This document shows positions 13,480 to 19,204 of a stretch of DNA of 19,204 nucleotides, piece after piece; position 1 is the first letter of the stretch, and each line of letters opens with the position of its first letter. The stretch is taken from positions 1 to 19,204 of the forward strand of contig DDXK01000126.1 in assembly GCA_002347185.1 (NCBI GenBank), given 5' to 3'. Position numbers and translations under genes: made by a program. The stretch is from Desulfobulbaceae bacterium UBA2262 (GTDB lineage: Bacteria > Desulfobacterota > Desulfobulbia > Desulfobulbales > Desulfurivibrionaceae). The notes under the pieces are model-generated. The model saw only the letters and a list, made by a program, of their open reading frames with translations. It was not told where the DNA came from and did not search any database.

Positions 13480-15594
13480 ATGAAAGTCTACGACGACAAG
13501 CACATCAAGAACATCGTCCTGCTCGGCAGTGTCAGATCGGGGAAGACCACCCTGGCCGAAACCATGGTCTACGAGGCCGGGCTCATCAAGCGGCGCGGCA
13601 GCGTGGAGGAAAAAAACACCATCTCCGACTACCACGAGATCGAACACGAACGCGGCAACTCCGTCTATGCCACCTCCCTGCACACCGAATGGCGCGACTA
13701 CAAGATCAACATCATCGACACCCCGGGGCTGGACGATTTCGTCGGCGAGATCGCCTCCTCCCTGCGGGTGGCCGACACCTGCGTCATGCTGGTAAACGCC
13801 CAGTATGGCGTGGAGGTGGGCACCGAGGTGATCTGGAACTATGTGGAGCAGTTCAGGAAGCCCACCATCTTTGCCGTCAATCAGGTGGATCATGCCAAGG
13901 CCAAGTTCGACGAGGCGGTGGCTTCCCTGCGGGAGCGCTTCGGAGCCGCCGCCGTCCTCATGCAGTATCCGCTGCGGGAGGGAGAGGGTTTCGATTCCAT
14001 CATTGACCTGCTCAAGATGACCATGTACAAGTTCCCCGCCGATGGCGGCAAGCCGGAGAAACTGCCCATTCCGGCGGGGGAAAAGGAAAAGGCGGAGAGG
14101 CTGCACAACGAGCTGGTGGAAAAGGCGGCCGAGAACGACGAGGCCCTCATGGAGCTCTACTTTGAAAAGGGGAGCCTGGACGAGGACGAGATGCGCAAGG
14201 GGCTCAAAATCGGCATGCGCAACCGGGAGGTCTTCCCGATCTTCTGCATGTCGGCCAAGCGGAATATGGGCAGCGGCCGGATGATGGGCTTCATCGACAA
14301 CGTGGCTCCCACGGCCGGCGAGATGCTGCCCGAGCAGACCCTGGATGGCGGCGAGCTTGCCTGCGATCCTGCCGGGCCGCCGGTCCTTTTTGTCTTCAAG
14401 ACCCTGGTCGAGCCCTATCTTGGCAAGATCACCTTTTTCAAGGTCTGTTCCGGCGAGGTGAGCGAGGGCATGGATCTTGTCAACTACCAGAGCGGCGACA
14501 GCGAGCGGCTCAATCAGCTCTTCATCATGGATGGCAAGGAGCGCAACCAGGTCAAGAAGCTGGTGGCCGGCGACATCGGCGCCACCCTCAAGCTGAAGGC
14601 GACCGCCACCAACCACACCCTGCACGGCAGGGAGGCGCGGGTCGGCCTTGCGCCCATCGTCTTCCCCGAGCCGCGGATCCGTTCGGCCATCGTGGCCAGG
14701 GAAAAGAAGGACGACGAGAAGCTGAGCGAGGCGCTGCGCGACATGCAGGCCGAGGATCAGACCCTGAAGGCCGAGTTCGCCCCCGAGGTGAAGCAGCTGA
14801 TCCTCTGGGGGCAGGGCGAGCTGCACCTCCAGGTGGCGCAGTGGCGCCTGGAAAAGATCTATGGCATCAAGACGGACTTTGTGGAGCCGAAAATCCCCTA
14901 CCGGGAGACGATCCAGAAGGCGGCCAGCGCCATGTACCGCCACAAGAAGCAGTCGGGTGGCTCCGGGCAGTTTGCCGAGGTGCATCTGCGCATCGAGCCC
15001 CATGTGGAGGGGGCGCCCGATCCTGGCGACCTGCCGGTGCGCGGCAAGGAGGAGATCGACCTGCCCTGGGGCGGCAAACTCGTCTTTTATAACTGCATCG
15101 TCGGCGGCGTCATCGATGGCCGTTATCTGCCCTCGATCCTCAAAGGGGTGATGGAAAAGATGCAGGAGGGGCCGATCACCGGCTCCTATGTCCGCGACGT
15201 GCGGGTCATGGTCTTCGACGGCAAGATGCACGCGGTGGATTCCAACGACATCTCCTTCAAGATCGCCGGGGCCCAGGCCTTCAAGGAGGCCTTCCGGCAG
15301 GCCGACCCCCTGATCCTCGAGCCGATCTACGAGATGGAGGTCATGGTTCCGGAAGAGCTGATGGGCGACGTGATGAGCGACCTGCAGGCCCGGCGCTCCA
15401 TTATCGTCGGCATGGAGTCCCAGGGACGCTATCAGGTATTAAAGGCCTTGACCCCCCTGGCCGAGCAGTACAAATACACCACCGCCCTCAAGGCGATCAC
15501 CCAGGGCCGGGCCAGTTTCAAGCGCCGTTTCAAGGAGTACGCGACCGTGCCCTACGAGGTGCAGAAGGGGCTGGCCGCCAAGTGCGCGGAATGA
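13480..15594 (+). CDS. EF-G-like translational GTPase (divergent EF-G paralogue)
   Basis: This 704-residue protein has the full domain set of elongation factor G: GTPase domain (about 8-280), domain II (about 310-390), domains III-IV and a C-terminal domain V. The P-loop is GSVRSGKT (16-23) and switch I has HERGNS (56-61). Switch II reads DTPGLDDF (80-87), so Leu84 stands where canonical EF-G has the catalytic His of DTPGHVDF. The guanine motif is NQVD (134-137) rather than NKxD. Domain V keeps LEPIYEMEVMVPEELMGDVMSDLQARRS, typical of EF-G. A ribosome-binding GAGAGGTGG precedes the ATG. I read it as an auxiliary EF-G-like factor, not the housekeeping FusA, because no str-operon genes (rpsL, rpsG, tuf) lie nearby. 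It may act on ribosomes under special conditions; TetM-like protection is less likely without a recognisable tip motif. Confidence 0.9.
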   Translation: MKVYDDKHIKNIVLLGSVRSGKTTLAETMVYEAGLIKRRGSVEEKNTISDYHEIEHERGNSVYATSLHTEWRDYKINIIDTPGLDDFVGEIASSLRVADTCVMLVNAQYGVEVGTEVIWNYVEQFRKPTIFAVNQVDHAKAKFDEAVASLRERFGAAAVLMQYPLREGEGFDSIIDLLKMTMYKFPADGGKPEKLPIPAGEKEKAERLHNELVEKAAENDEALMELYFEKGSLDEDEMRKGLKIGMRNREVFPIFCMSAKRNMGSGRMMGFIDNVAPTAGEMLPEQTLDGGELACDPAGPPVLFVFKTLVEPYLGKITFFKVCSGEVSEGMDLVNYQSGDSERLNQLFIMDGKERNQVKKLVAGDIGATLKLKATATNHTLHGREARVGLAPIVFPEPRIRSAIVAREKKDDEKLSEALRDMQAEDQTLKAEFAPEVKQLILWGQGELHLQVAQWRLEKIYGIKTDFVEPKIPYRETIQKAASAMYRHKKQSGGSGQFAEVHLRIEPHVEGAPDPGDLPVRGKEEIDLPWGGKLVFYNCIVGGVIDGRYLPSILKGVMEKMQEGPITGSYVRDVRVMVFDGKMHAVDSNDISFKIAGAQAFKEAFRQADPLILEPIYEMEVMVPEELMGDVMSDLQARRSIIVGMESQGRYQVLKALTPLAEQYKYTTALKAITQGRASFKRRFKEYATVPYEVQKGLAAKCAE

Positions 15595-15639
15595 GAGGCC
15601 CTGGCTGGGAAAGCCGGGGGAAAATGGCTGACGCCGGGA

Positions 15640-16107
15640 GTGGCTATGGGTGGAAAGCGGGTTGTGGCCCTTACAGGGCTGGGGATTTTCTTGCTGCTGG
15701 GCGCGGGTTCTCTTGCCTCCGCGCAGGAGGTGCCGGCGGCAAGCGCAAATGGCGGGGGTGATCGGGCTGCAGCCGCGGAGCCGGGCGCGGAGGCAGCCGC
15801 AGCCGTCGATTGTGCAAACAAGGCAGGGAGCCTGGCCCTCAGCTTTTCCGAAGCCGGGGTGCCGGTGGGCATCATGGTGGTGGAGGCGGGCGCGCCCTTG
15901 ACTTTCCAAAACGGGTCGGCCCAGACGAGCTGCGAGGTTTCCAGCGCCCCGGAGGGCATCCTCTGGGAGGCAGCCTTTGTCGTGCGTCCCCGGGAGGAGC
16001 GGCAGGCCTTTGCCGCCCAGGCGGAGGCCGAGCCCCTTGCCGGCTTTGTCCGCGTTGTGTGCGGGGAGAGCCGGGGGACCCGGCTGCTGGTTGTCTGCCC
16101 CCGGTAG
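15640..16107 (+). CDS. Small exported protein of unknown function with four cysteines
   Basis: The 155-residue product starts with a Sec signal peptide (basic KR, then the hydrophobic segment VVALTGLGIFLLLGAGSL) ending in the cleavage site ASA-QE. An Ala/Gly-rich low-complexity stretch follows (about 30-56). The remaining ~100 residues hold four cysteines (in VDCAN, TSCEV, VVCGE and VVCPR), which could make two disulphides in the periplasm. I recognise no family. The start may be the GTG at 15640 or the ATG at 15646; CGGGAG lies upstream. It follows the EF-G-like gene by 45 nt on the same strand and converges on the YkgJ-like gene with a 6-nt gap. No terminator is visible in that gap. Confidence 0.68.
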   Translation: MAMGGKRVVALTGLGIFLLLGAGSLASAQEVPAASANGGGDRAAAAEPGAEAAAAVDCANKAGSLALSFSEAGVPVGIMVVEAGAPLTFQNGSAQTSCEVSSAPEGILWEAAFVVRPREERQAFAAQAEAEPLAGFVRVVCGESRGTRLLVVCPR

Positions 16108-16113
16108 GGTTCC

Positions 16114-16641
16114 TCAGCCGAAGAGCGCCTCCCTGACAAGCTCGGGGATCGCCAGGCGCTGCCCCGGCTCCAGCCCCTGCTCCCGGCAATACTCCATATT
16201 GATGGCAAAAAGGCGGGCGTTGAACGGATCCATGAAGAGGAGTCCTTCCTCGGCAAAGGTGAAGTCGTCGGCGAAGTTCACCGGGCAGGCGGAGAGCTCC
16301 ACCGCCTGCCGCTCTTCATCCACATAGGCGAGGGGCAGCCCCTGGGTGCGGCAGATGACAGGGCGGGCCGCATAGATCGCGCAGCGCTGCTCGACGAGCA
16401 GGGGGCATTCTTTTCTCTCTTCTTTCCCCTGCCGCTGGCGCAGCCGCTCCCTGGCTGCGGGGGGCAGGGCGAGGAGGGCGGCCCGCATGGCCTCGGCCTC
16501 AATGGGCAGGACGGCAAAGGGGATGCAGCAGGAGGAGCAGCCGGGCTGGCAGTGCAGGGTGCCGGCAAGGAGGGTCGCGAGACGGCCGGTTTCCCGGTCC
16601 AGGTCGGCGAGGAGCTGCTGGTAGTTCCGGCTGGCTGACAT
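16114..16641 (-). CDS. YkgJ-family cysteine-cluster protein (putative Zn/Fe-binding)
   Basis: This 175-residue cytoplasmic protein carries the YkgJ/UPF0153 cysteine pattern. Cys31, Cys35, Cys38 and Cys39 form CxxxCxxCC. Further cysteines are at 79 (ECPLL), 87 (CAIYAARPVICR, with 97) and 119 (SACP). The spacing of these eight cysteines, with 'YxxRPxxCR' in the middle, is the family signature. The cluster is thought to bind zinc or iron, but no reaction is established. Its ATG shares one nucleotide with the TGA of the STAS gene upstream (TGATG), so translation is probably coupled. It is the last gene of the three-gene signalling unit; whether it takes part in that pathway or is only co-expressed is unknown. 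Confidence 0.85.
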   Translation of the reverse strand: MSASRNYQQLLADLDRETGRLATLLAGTLHCQPGCSSCCIPFAVLPIEAEAMRAALLALPPAARERLRQRQGKEERKECPLLVEQRCAIYAARPVICRTQGLPLAYVDEERQAVELSACPVNFADDFTFAEEGLLFMDPFNARLFAINMEYCREQGLEPGQRLAIPELVREALFG

Positions 16642-16979
16642 CAGGCCGACGGCGGCGCTGCCTCTTCGCCGCTTCCCTGGGCAAGCGGAAAAAGGGTGTC
16701 GAAGCGGAGTTCCTTGAGGATGGCGTGGATGTTGGCAGGCAGGTTCCGCACCCGCAGGGTGCCCTGCATGGCGGCAAGACGCTTGTAGAGAAGGAGAAAT
16801 TTGCCTATGCCCGAGCTGCCGATGTAGGCAAGGTCGCGGCAGTCGATGACAACCTCCCTGTCCAGCATGGGGTTTACTCCGTCGAAATGGCTGTGCAGGA
16901 TTTCCGCGCCCCGTTCGTCCACGATCCCCCGGAGAAAAAAGACAGTGCGCGCCTCTTCTTGCAGTATATCTATCTCCAT
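16641..16979 (-). CDS. STAS-domain anti-sigma factor antagonist (SpoIIAA/RsbV/HsbA-type)
   Basis: This 112-residue single STAS domain has the expected strand-helix order, with EVVIDCRDLAYIGSSGIGKFLLLYK (written in two parts: EVVIDCRDL at 42-50 and AYIGSSGIGKF at 51-61) as the core. Ser56 aligns with the serine phosphorylated in SpoIIAA (DSSGLG). The usual Asp before the two serines is Gly54 here. Proteins of this class bind an anti-sigma factor or another partner only when unphosphorylated. The gene starts 32 nt downstream of the REC-PP2C-HATPase gene, whose kinase and phosphatase domains are the obvious modifiers of Ser56. I chose the ATG at 16979; the upstream frame extension to 17159 overlaps that gene and has no STAS similarity. 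Confidence 0.88.
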   Translation of the reverse strand: MEIDILQEEARTVFFLRGIVDERGAEILHSHFDGVNPMLDREVVIDCRDLAYIGSSGIGKFLLLYKRLAAMQGTLRVRNLPANIHAILKELRFDTLFPLAQGSGEEAAPPSA

Positions 16980-17011
16980 GCCGCTCCGGTTTCTTGGCTG
17001 ATTTTTTGGGC

Positions 17012-18751
17012 TCAGGAGGAAGGGCGGGGGCGCAGCTCGTCGAGGATGGCCGCCATCCTCCCGCTTTCGGTGCCGTGCTCCATCTGCTCCAGGGGGAGCT
17101 GGTTGAAGATCATCTGGACCTGCCTGCCCCCATTCTGCCAGAACACATGCTGGGCGCACTCCCTGATGATGAAAATACCCCTGCCGTTCTCCGCGGTGAT
17201 GTTCCGCCGCGAGGTCGGGTCGGGCAGGGTATGGGGATCAAAGCCCTGGCCCCGGTCGTGCACCTCCACGGTGAGATCGTTGCCGAAACGCCAACGGACC
17301 GTGATGGGCGCCGCCCTTTCTTTCTTGTGGCCATGTTTCCAGGCATTGAGTATCGCTTCGCTGATGGCGATCTGGATCTGAAATTCGCGGTGTTCGTAGC
17401 CGCGCCCGGCAAGCTGCGGGCGCAGCTCCGCCATGAAGGCGTTGATCAGCTCGTCGATGGAATCGTAATTTGCCGGAATGAACTCCCTGGTGTTGACCCT
17501 GCGGGCATCTTCTATCTCCAGGCCGAGCAGGGTGATGTCGTCGTCCGAGGTGTTGCGCAGGAGGGGGATAAGCTCTTCCTCCGCCTCGTCGGCCAGGGTC
17601 TTGAGGAGGAGTTCGACAAGCTCGGTGACGGTGATGCCCTCCTGTTCCTTGAGGATGGCCCGCACCTGCCGGAGGATATCGTCAAGGGTGAAGGTCCGCT
17701 GCTGTTTGCGCACCGGCAGGTCGGTGAGGCCGTCGGTATAAAGGAGAAGCATGTCCCCCGGCTGCAGCTGCAACTCCTCGGTTGTGAAGCGGGCTCCGGC
17801 CATGACCCCCACCGGCAGGTTGCCCCCCTCCCCGGGTTCCGGCGGGAAGGCGCGGACCTCGCCGTTGCGGATCAGCAGAAAGGGAGGGTGGCCGGCATTG
17901 AGGAAGCGCATGCGCAGGGTCTGGTGTTCGAGCTCGGCGAAGAGCGCGGTGAAGAAATGATCCTCCTTGAAGACCCGGGCCTGGCAGATTGTGTCGTTGA
18001 GGCGTTCCGCCATTTCCTCGAGATCCAGGCTGCCGTTGAGCAGAATATTGTTGGCCAGGTCGGTGACGATGCTTCTCAGGATGCAGTTCACCGAATGACC
18101 GGATTGATCTTTCAGGCTGACGATGGTTTTGCCGTGCCGGGTGCCGGCGGGGGCGGGCAGCGTCCTGAAAAAGTAGTGGTCGCCGCCCTCGGTCTTGCAG
18201 GGGGTGGATGCGGCGTGGATGCAGAGGATCGCCTCCGGGGAGAGCTCGATGGTCCTGGGGGTCTTGCTGTTGATGAAGTTGAGGATTTTGCGGGCGAGCT
18301 CGATGTTCAGTTCCTGCTCGCGCACGGTTTTGCGGAGCAGGGCGTTCTGCTGCTCCACCGATTTTCGGTTGGCGACCAGCTCCAGATGCGTCTTGACCCG
18401 GGCCAGGGCCTCGGCCTGGGAAAAAGGCTTGGTGATGTAGTCCACCGCCCCGGCTTCAAAGCCTTTTTTGAGGTTCTGCGGTTCATCCAGGGCGGTGATG
18501 AAGATGACCGGGATGTTTCTGGTGTTGGGATCCGCCTTGAGGCGGGCGCAGACCTCGAAGCCGTCGAGTCGGGGCATGCGGATGTCGAGGAGGATGAGGT
18601 CGGGGAGGATCTCCCTTGCCTTGAGCAGCCCGGCTTCTCCATCCGCGGCCTCGTCGAGCAGGTAGGTCTTGCCCAGGGCATTCCTGAGCAGGGCGCGGTT
18701 GATGTCGGAGTCGTCGACGATAAGGATGATCTGTGCGCCAGCTGATTTCAT
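17012..18751 (-). CDS. Response regulator with PP2C phosphatase and HATPase (serine kinase) domains, HsbR/CrsR-like
   Basis: This 579-residue protein joins three signalling domains. The receiver (about 8-122) has acidic Asp13/Asp14, phospho-acceptor Asp56, Thr86 and Lys108. A coiled-coil-like linker (about 123-165) leads to a SpoIIE/RsbU-type PP2C phosphatase (about 170-395). That domain has GGD (189-191), Asp215 in KDQSGH, NAGHPP, YTDGLTD and DDDIT as metal-site motifs. The C-terminal RsbW-like HATPase (about 435-560) has Asn469 in the N box (EAILNAWKHG), DRGQGFD (499-505) and GRGIF (523-527). In HsbR of Pseudomonas and CrsR of Shewanella the same order lets phosphorylation switch the protein between dephosphorylating and phosphorylating a STAS antagonist. 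The next gene encodes such a STAS protein. No cognate histidine kinase lies in the window. Confidence 0.92.
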   Translation of the reverse strand: MKSAGAQIILIVDDSDINRALLRNALGKTYLLDEAADGEAGLLKAREILPDLILLDIRMPRLDGFEVCARLKADPNTRNIPVIFITALDEPQNLKKGFEAGAVDYITKPFSQAEALARVKTHLELVANRKSVEQQNALLRKTVREQELNIELARKILNFINSKTPRTIELSPEAILCIHAASTPCKTEGGDHYFFRTLPAPAGTRHGKTIVSLKDQSGHSVNCILRSIVTDLANNILLNGSLDLEEMAERLNDTICQARVFKEDHFFTALFAELEHQTLRMRFLNAGHPPFLLIRNGEVRAFPPEPGEGGNLPVGVMAGARFTTEELQLQPGDMLLLYTDGLTDLPVRKQQRTFTLDDILRQVRAILKEQEGITVTELVELLLKTLADEAEEELIPLLRNTSDDDITLLGLEIEDARRVNTREFIPANYDSIDELINAFMAELRPQLAGRGYEHREFQIQIAISEAILNAWKHGHKKERAAPITVRWRFGNDLTVEVHDRGQGFDPHTLPDPTSRRNITAENGRGIFIIRECAQHVFWQNGGRQVQMIFNQLPLEQMEHGTESGRMAAILDELRPRPSS

Positions 18752-18833
18752 CGCTGCATGCCGTCCTCGGGATGAAGCGCCAGGCTGTGGAAACCATTGT
18801 TTCCGGCGCCTGCCGCGCAGGGAATCTCAAACC

Positions 18834-18862
18834 ATAGTAGCCGTTGGGGCGCCGGGAGTCCA
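18834..18862 (-). promoter_or_regulatory. Candidate promoter of the partner-switch operon
   Basis: On the minus strand TGGACT (18857-18862) and TACTAT (18834-18839) are 17 bp apart, each matching four of six consensus bases. Transcription would start near 18827 and leave a leader of about 75 nt, which contains the hairpin GGAAAC-n4-GTTTCC (18789-18804). Confidence 0.3.
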
Positions 18863-18887
18863 GTCAGAAGTATGGGCAGGCGAGGGC

Positions 18888-18913
18888 GCGGTCGGGAAGC
18901 CGGCCGCTTTTTT
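18888..18913 (+). terminator. Strong intrinsic terminator on the plus strand
   Basis: GCGGTCGG (18888-18895) and CCGGCCGC (18900-18907) form an 8-bp GC-rich stem with a GAAG tetraloop and one G-U pair, followed by six T residues (18908-18913). It points in the plus direction. No plus-strand gene ends here: the nearest one upstream ends at 16107. It may end a small RNA or antisense transcript from the divergent intergenic region. Confidence 0.75.
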
Positions 18914-18934
18914 GCGTCCGTCCCGCCATCGCCA

Positions 18935-18964
18935 TTGACGCGCCCGCGATCAATCAAGTATCAG
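18935..18964 (+). promoter_or_regulatory. Candidate promoter of the AGCS symporter gene
   Basis: TTGACG (18935-18940, five of six consensus) and TATCAG (18959-18964, four of six) are 18 bp apart, just downstream of the terminator. Transcription would start near 18971, about 28 nt before the ATG. This makes attenuation by the upstream terminator unnecessary. Confidence 0.4.
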
Positions 18965-18998
18965 GAGTGAACACCGCAAGCAAACCAGGAGGGGAGCC

Positions 18999-19204
18999 AT
19001 GCCCATACTCGAATCGCTGATCGCCACCCTTTCCGGCTGGGTCTGGGGACCGCCCATGCTGGTCCTGCTGGTGGGAACCGGCCTCTATCTCACCGTCATC
19101 CTTCGGGGCATGCAGTTCCGGGCCCTGCCCCATGCCCTGCGGCTCATCTGGCAGAAGGAGTATGCCGGTGAGGGCGATATCAGCCATTTTGCCGCCCTGA
19201 TGAC
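18999..19204 (+). CDS. AGCS-family sodium:alanine/glycine symporter (3' partial)
   Basis: The first 68 codons of a gene run off the right edge. AGGAGGGG precedes the ATG with good spacing. The product begins with ESLIATLSGWVWGPPMLVLL, then a second membrane segment (VGTGLYLTVILRG) and MQFRALPHALRLIW. GEGDISHFAALM follows, which is the conserved start of the AlsT/DagA (AGCS) family just before its GTGN motif. These inner-membrane carriers import alanine or glycine with Na+. The gene is divergent from the partner-switch operon across 247 nt. Substrate and completeness cannot be judged here. Confidence 0.9.
   Translation, partial: MPILESLIATLSGWVWGPPMLVLLVGTGLYLTVILRGMQFRALPHALRLIWQKEYAGEGDISHFAALM

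Noticed and set aside
13210..15231. 673-codon minus-strand open frame opposite the EF-G-like gene
   Set aside because: The plus strand encodes a full EF-G domain set. The antisense product has no recognisable motif and overlaps the AcuI start.
16994..18745. 583-codon plus-strand open frame opposite the REC-PP2C-HATPase gene
   Set aside because: The minus strand has three well-defined signalling domains. The antisense product is a low-information Gly/Val/Glu/Asp-rich shadow.
18752..18998. Glycine or cobalamin riboswitch before the AGCS symporter gene
   Set aside because: The conserved core sequences of these classes are not present, and a good promoter lies downstream of the terminator, so attenuation of the symporter gene is unlikely.
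1..19204. CRISPR arrays, tRNA or rRNA genes, prophage genes
   Set aside because: No regular repeat-spacer pattern, no cloverleaf and no structural phage genes were seen. The only tandem repeat is the short triple at 4560-4591.

Overview
The window is about 19.2 kb of GC-rich, gene-dense chromosomal DNA from a Gram-negative bacterium: there are outer-membrane and lipoprotein genes and a lipid A deacylase. The complement of desulfoferrodoxin, rubrerythrin, ferritin and a PerR-type regulator, plus an EF-G-like paralogue and an AcuI-type reductase, points to an anaerobe or microaerophile, most likely a former 'Deltaproteobacterium' (Desulfuromonadota/Desulfobacterota). That placement is inferred from gene content, not from a marker gene.

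Layout. (1) 1-3510, plus strand: the 3' part of an rbbA-like ABC transporter, a yhhJ-like ABC-2 permease and an LpxR-family lipid A 3'-O-deacylase. They are packed with a 3-nt gap and then a 4-nt ATGA overlap, so they look like one transcription unit. (2) 3511-4664: a non-coding junk interval with remnants of two different transposases (ISL3-like, then IS256-like with an in-frame stop), several inverted repeats and a triple direct repeat. (3) 4665-9330, plus strand: a membrane-transport cluster of a CaCA-family antiporter, a CNNM/CorC-type DUF21-CBS protein, an AI-2E-family permease and a second, very similar CaCA antiporter. (4) 9361-13279, minus strand: AcuI-type reductase, a lipoprotein of unknown function, PerR-type repressor, then rubrerythrin-desulfoferrodoxin-ferritin. 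The last three form a compact operon closed by a hairpin terminator. (5) 13480-16107, plus strand: a divergent EF-G-like GTPase and a small exported cysteine-containing protein. (6) 16114-18751, minus strand: a REC-PP2C-HATPase fusion protein, a STAS antagonist and a YkgJ-type cysteine-cluster protein, which together look like a partner-switching signalling operon. (7) 18999-end, plus strand: the start of an AGCS sodium:amino acid symporter.

How they work together. The rbr-dfx-ftn operon makes a coherent oxygen-defence set: superoxide is reduced by desulfoferrodoxin, peroxide by rubrerythrin, and freed iron is stored by ferritin, with a PerR-type sensor encoded just upstream. The transport cluster suggests divalent-cation (Ca2+/Mg2+) export. 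The fusion protein/STAS pair resembles HsbR-HsbA (Pseudomonas) and CrsR-CrsA (Shewanella), in which a response regulator sets the phosphorylation state of a sigma/anti-sigma antagonist. The most unusual items are the EF-G paralogue lacking the switch II histidine, the duplicated antiporter, the partner-switch cassette with its 1-nt coupled YkgJ gene, and an orphan plus-strand terminator that may end a small RNA upstream of the symporter.
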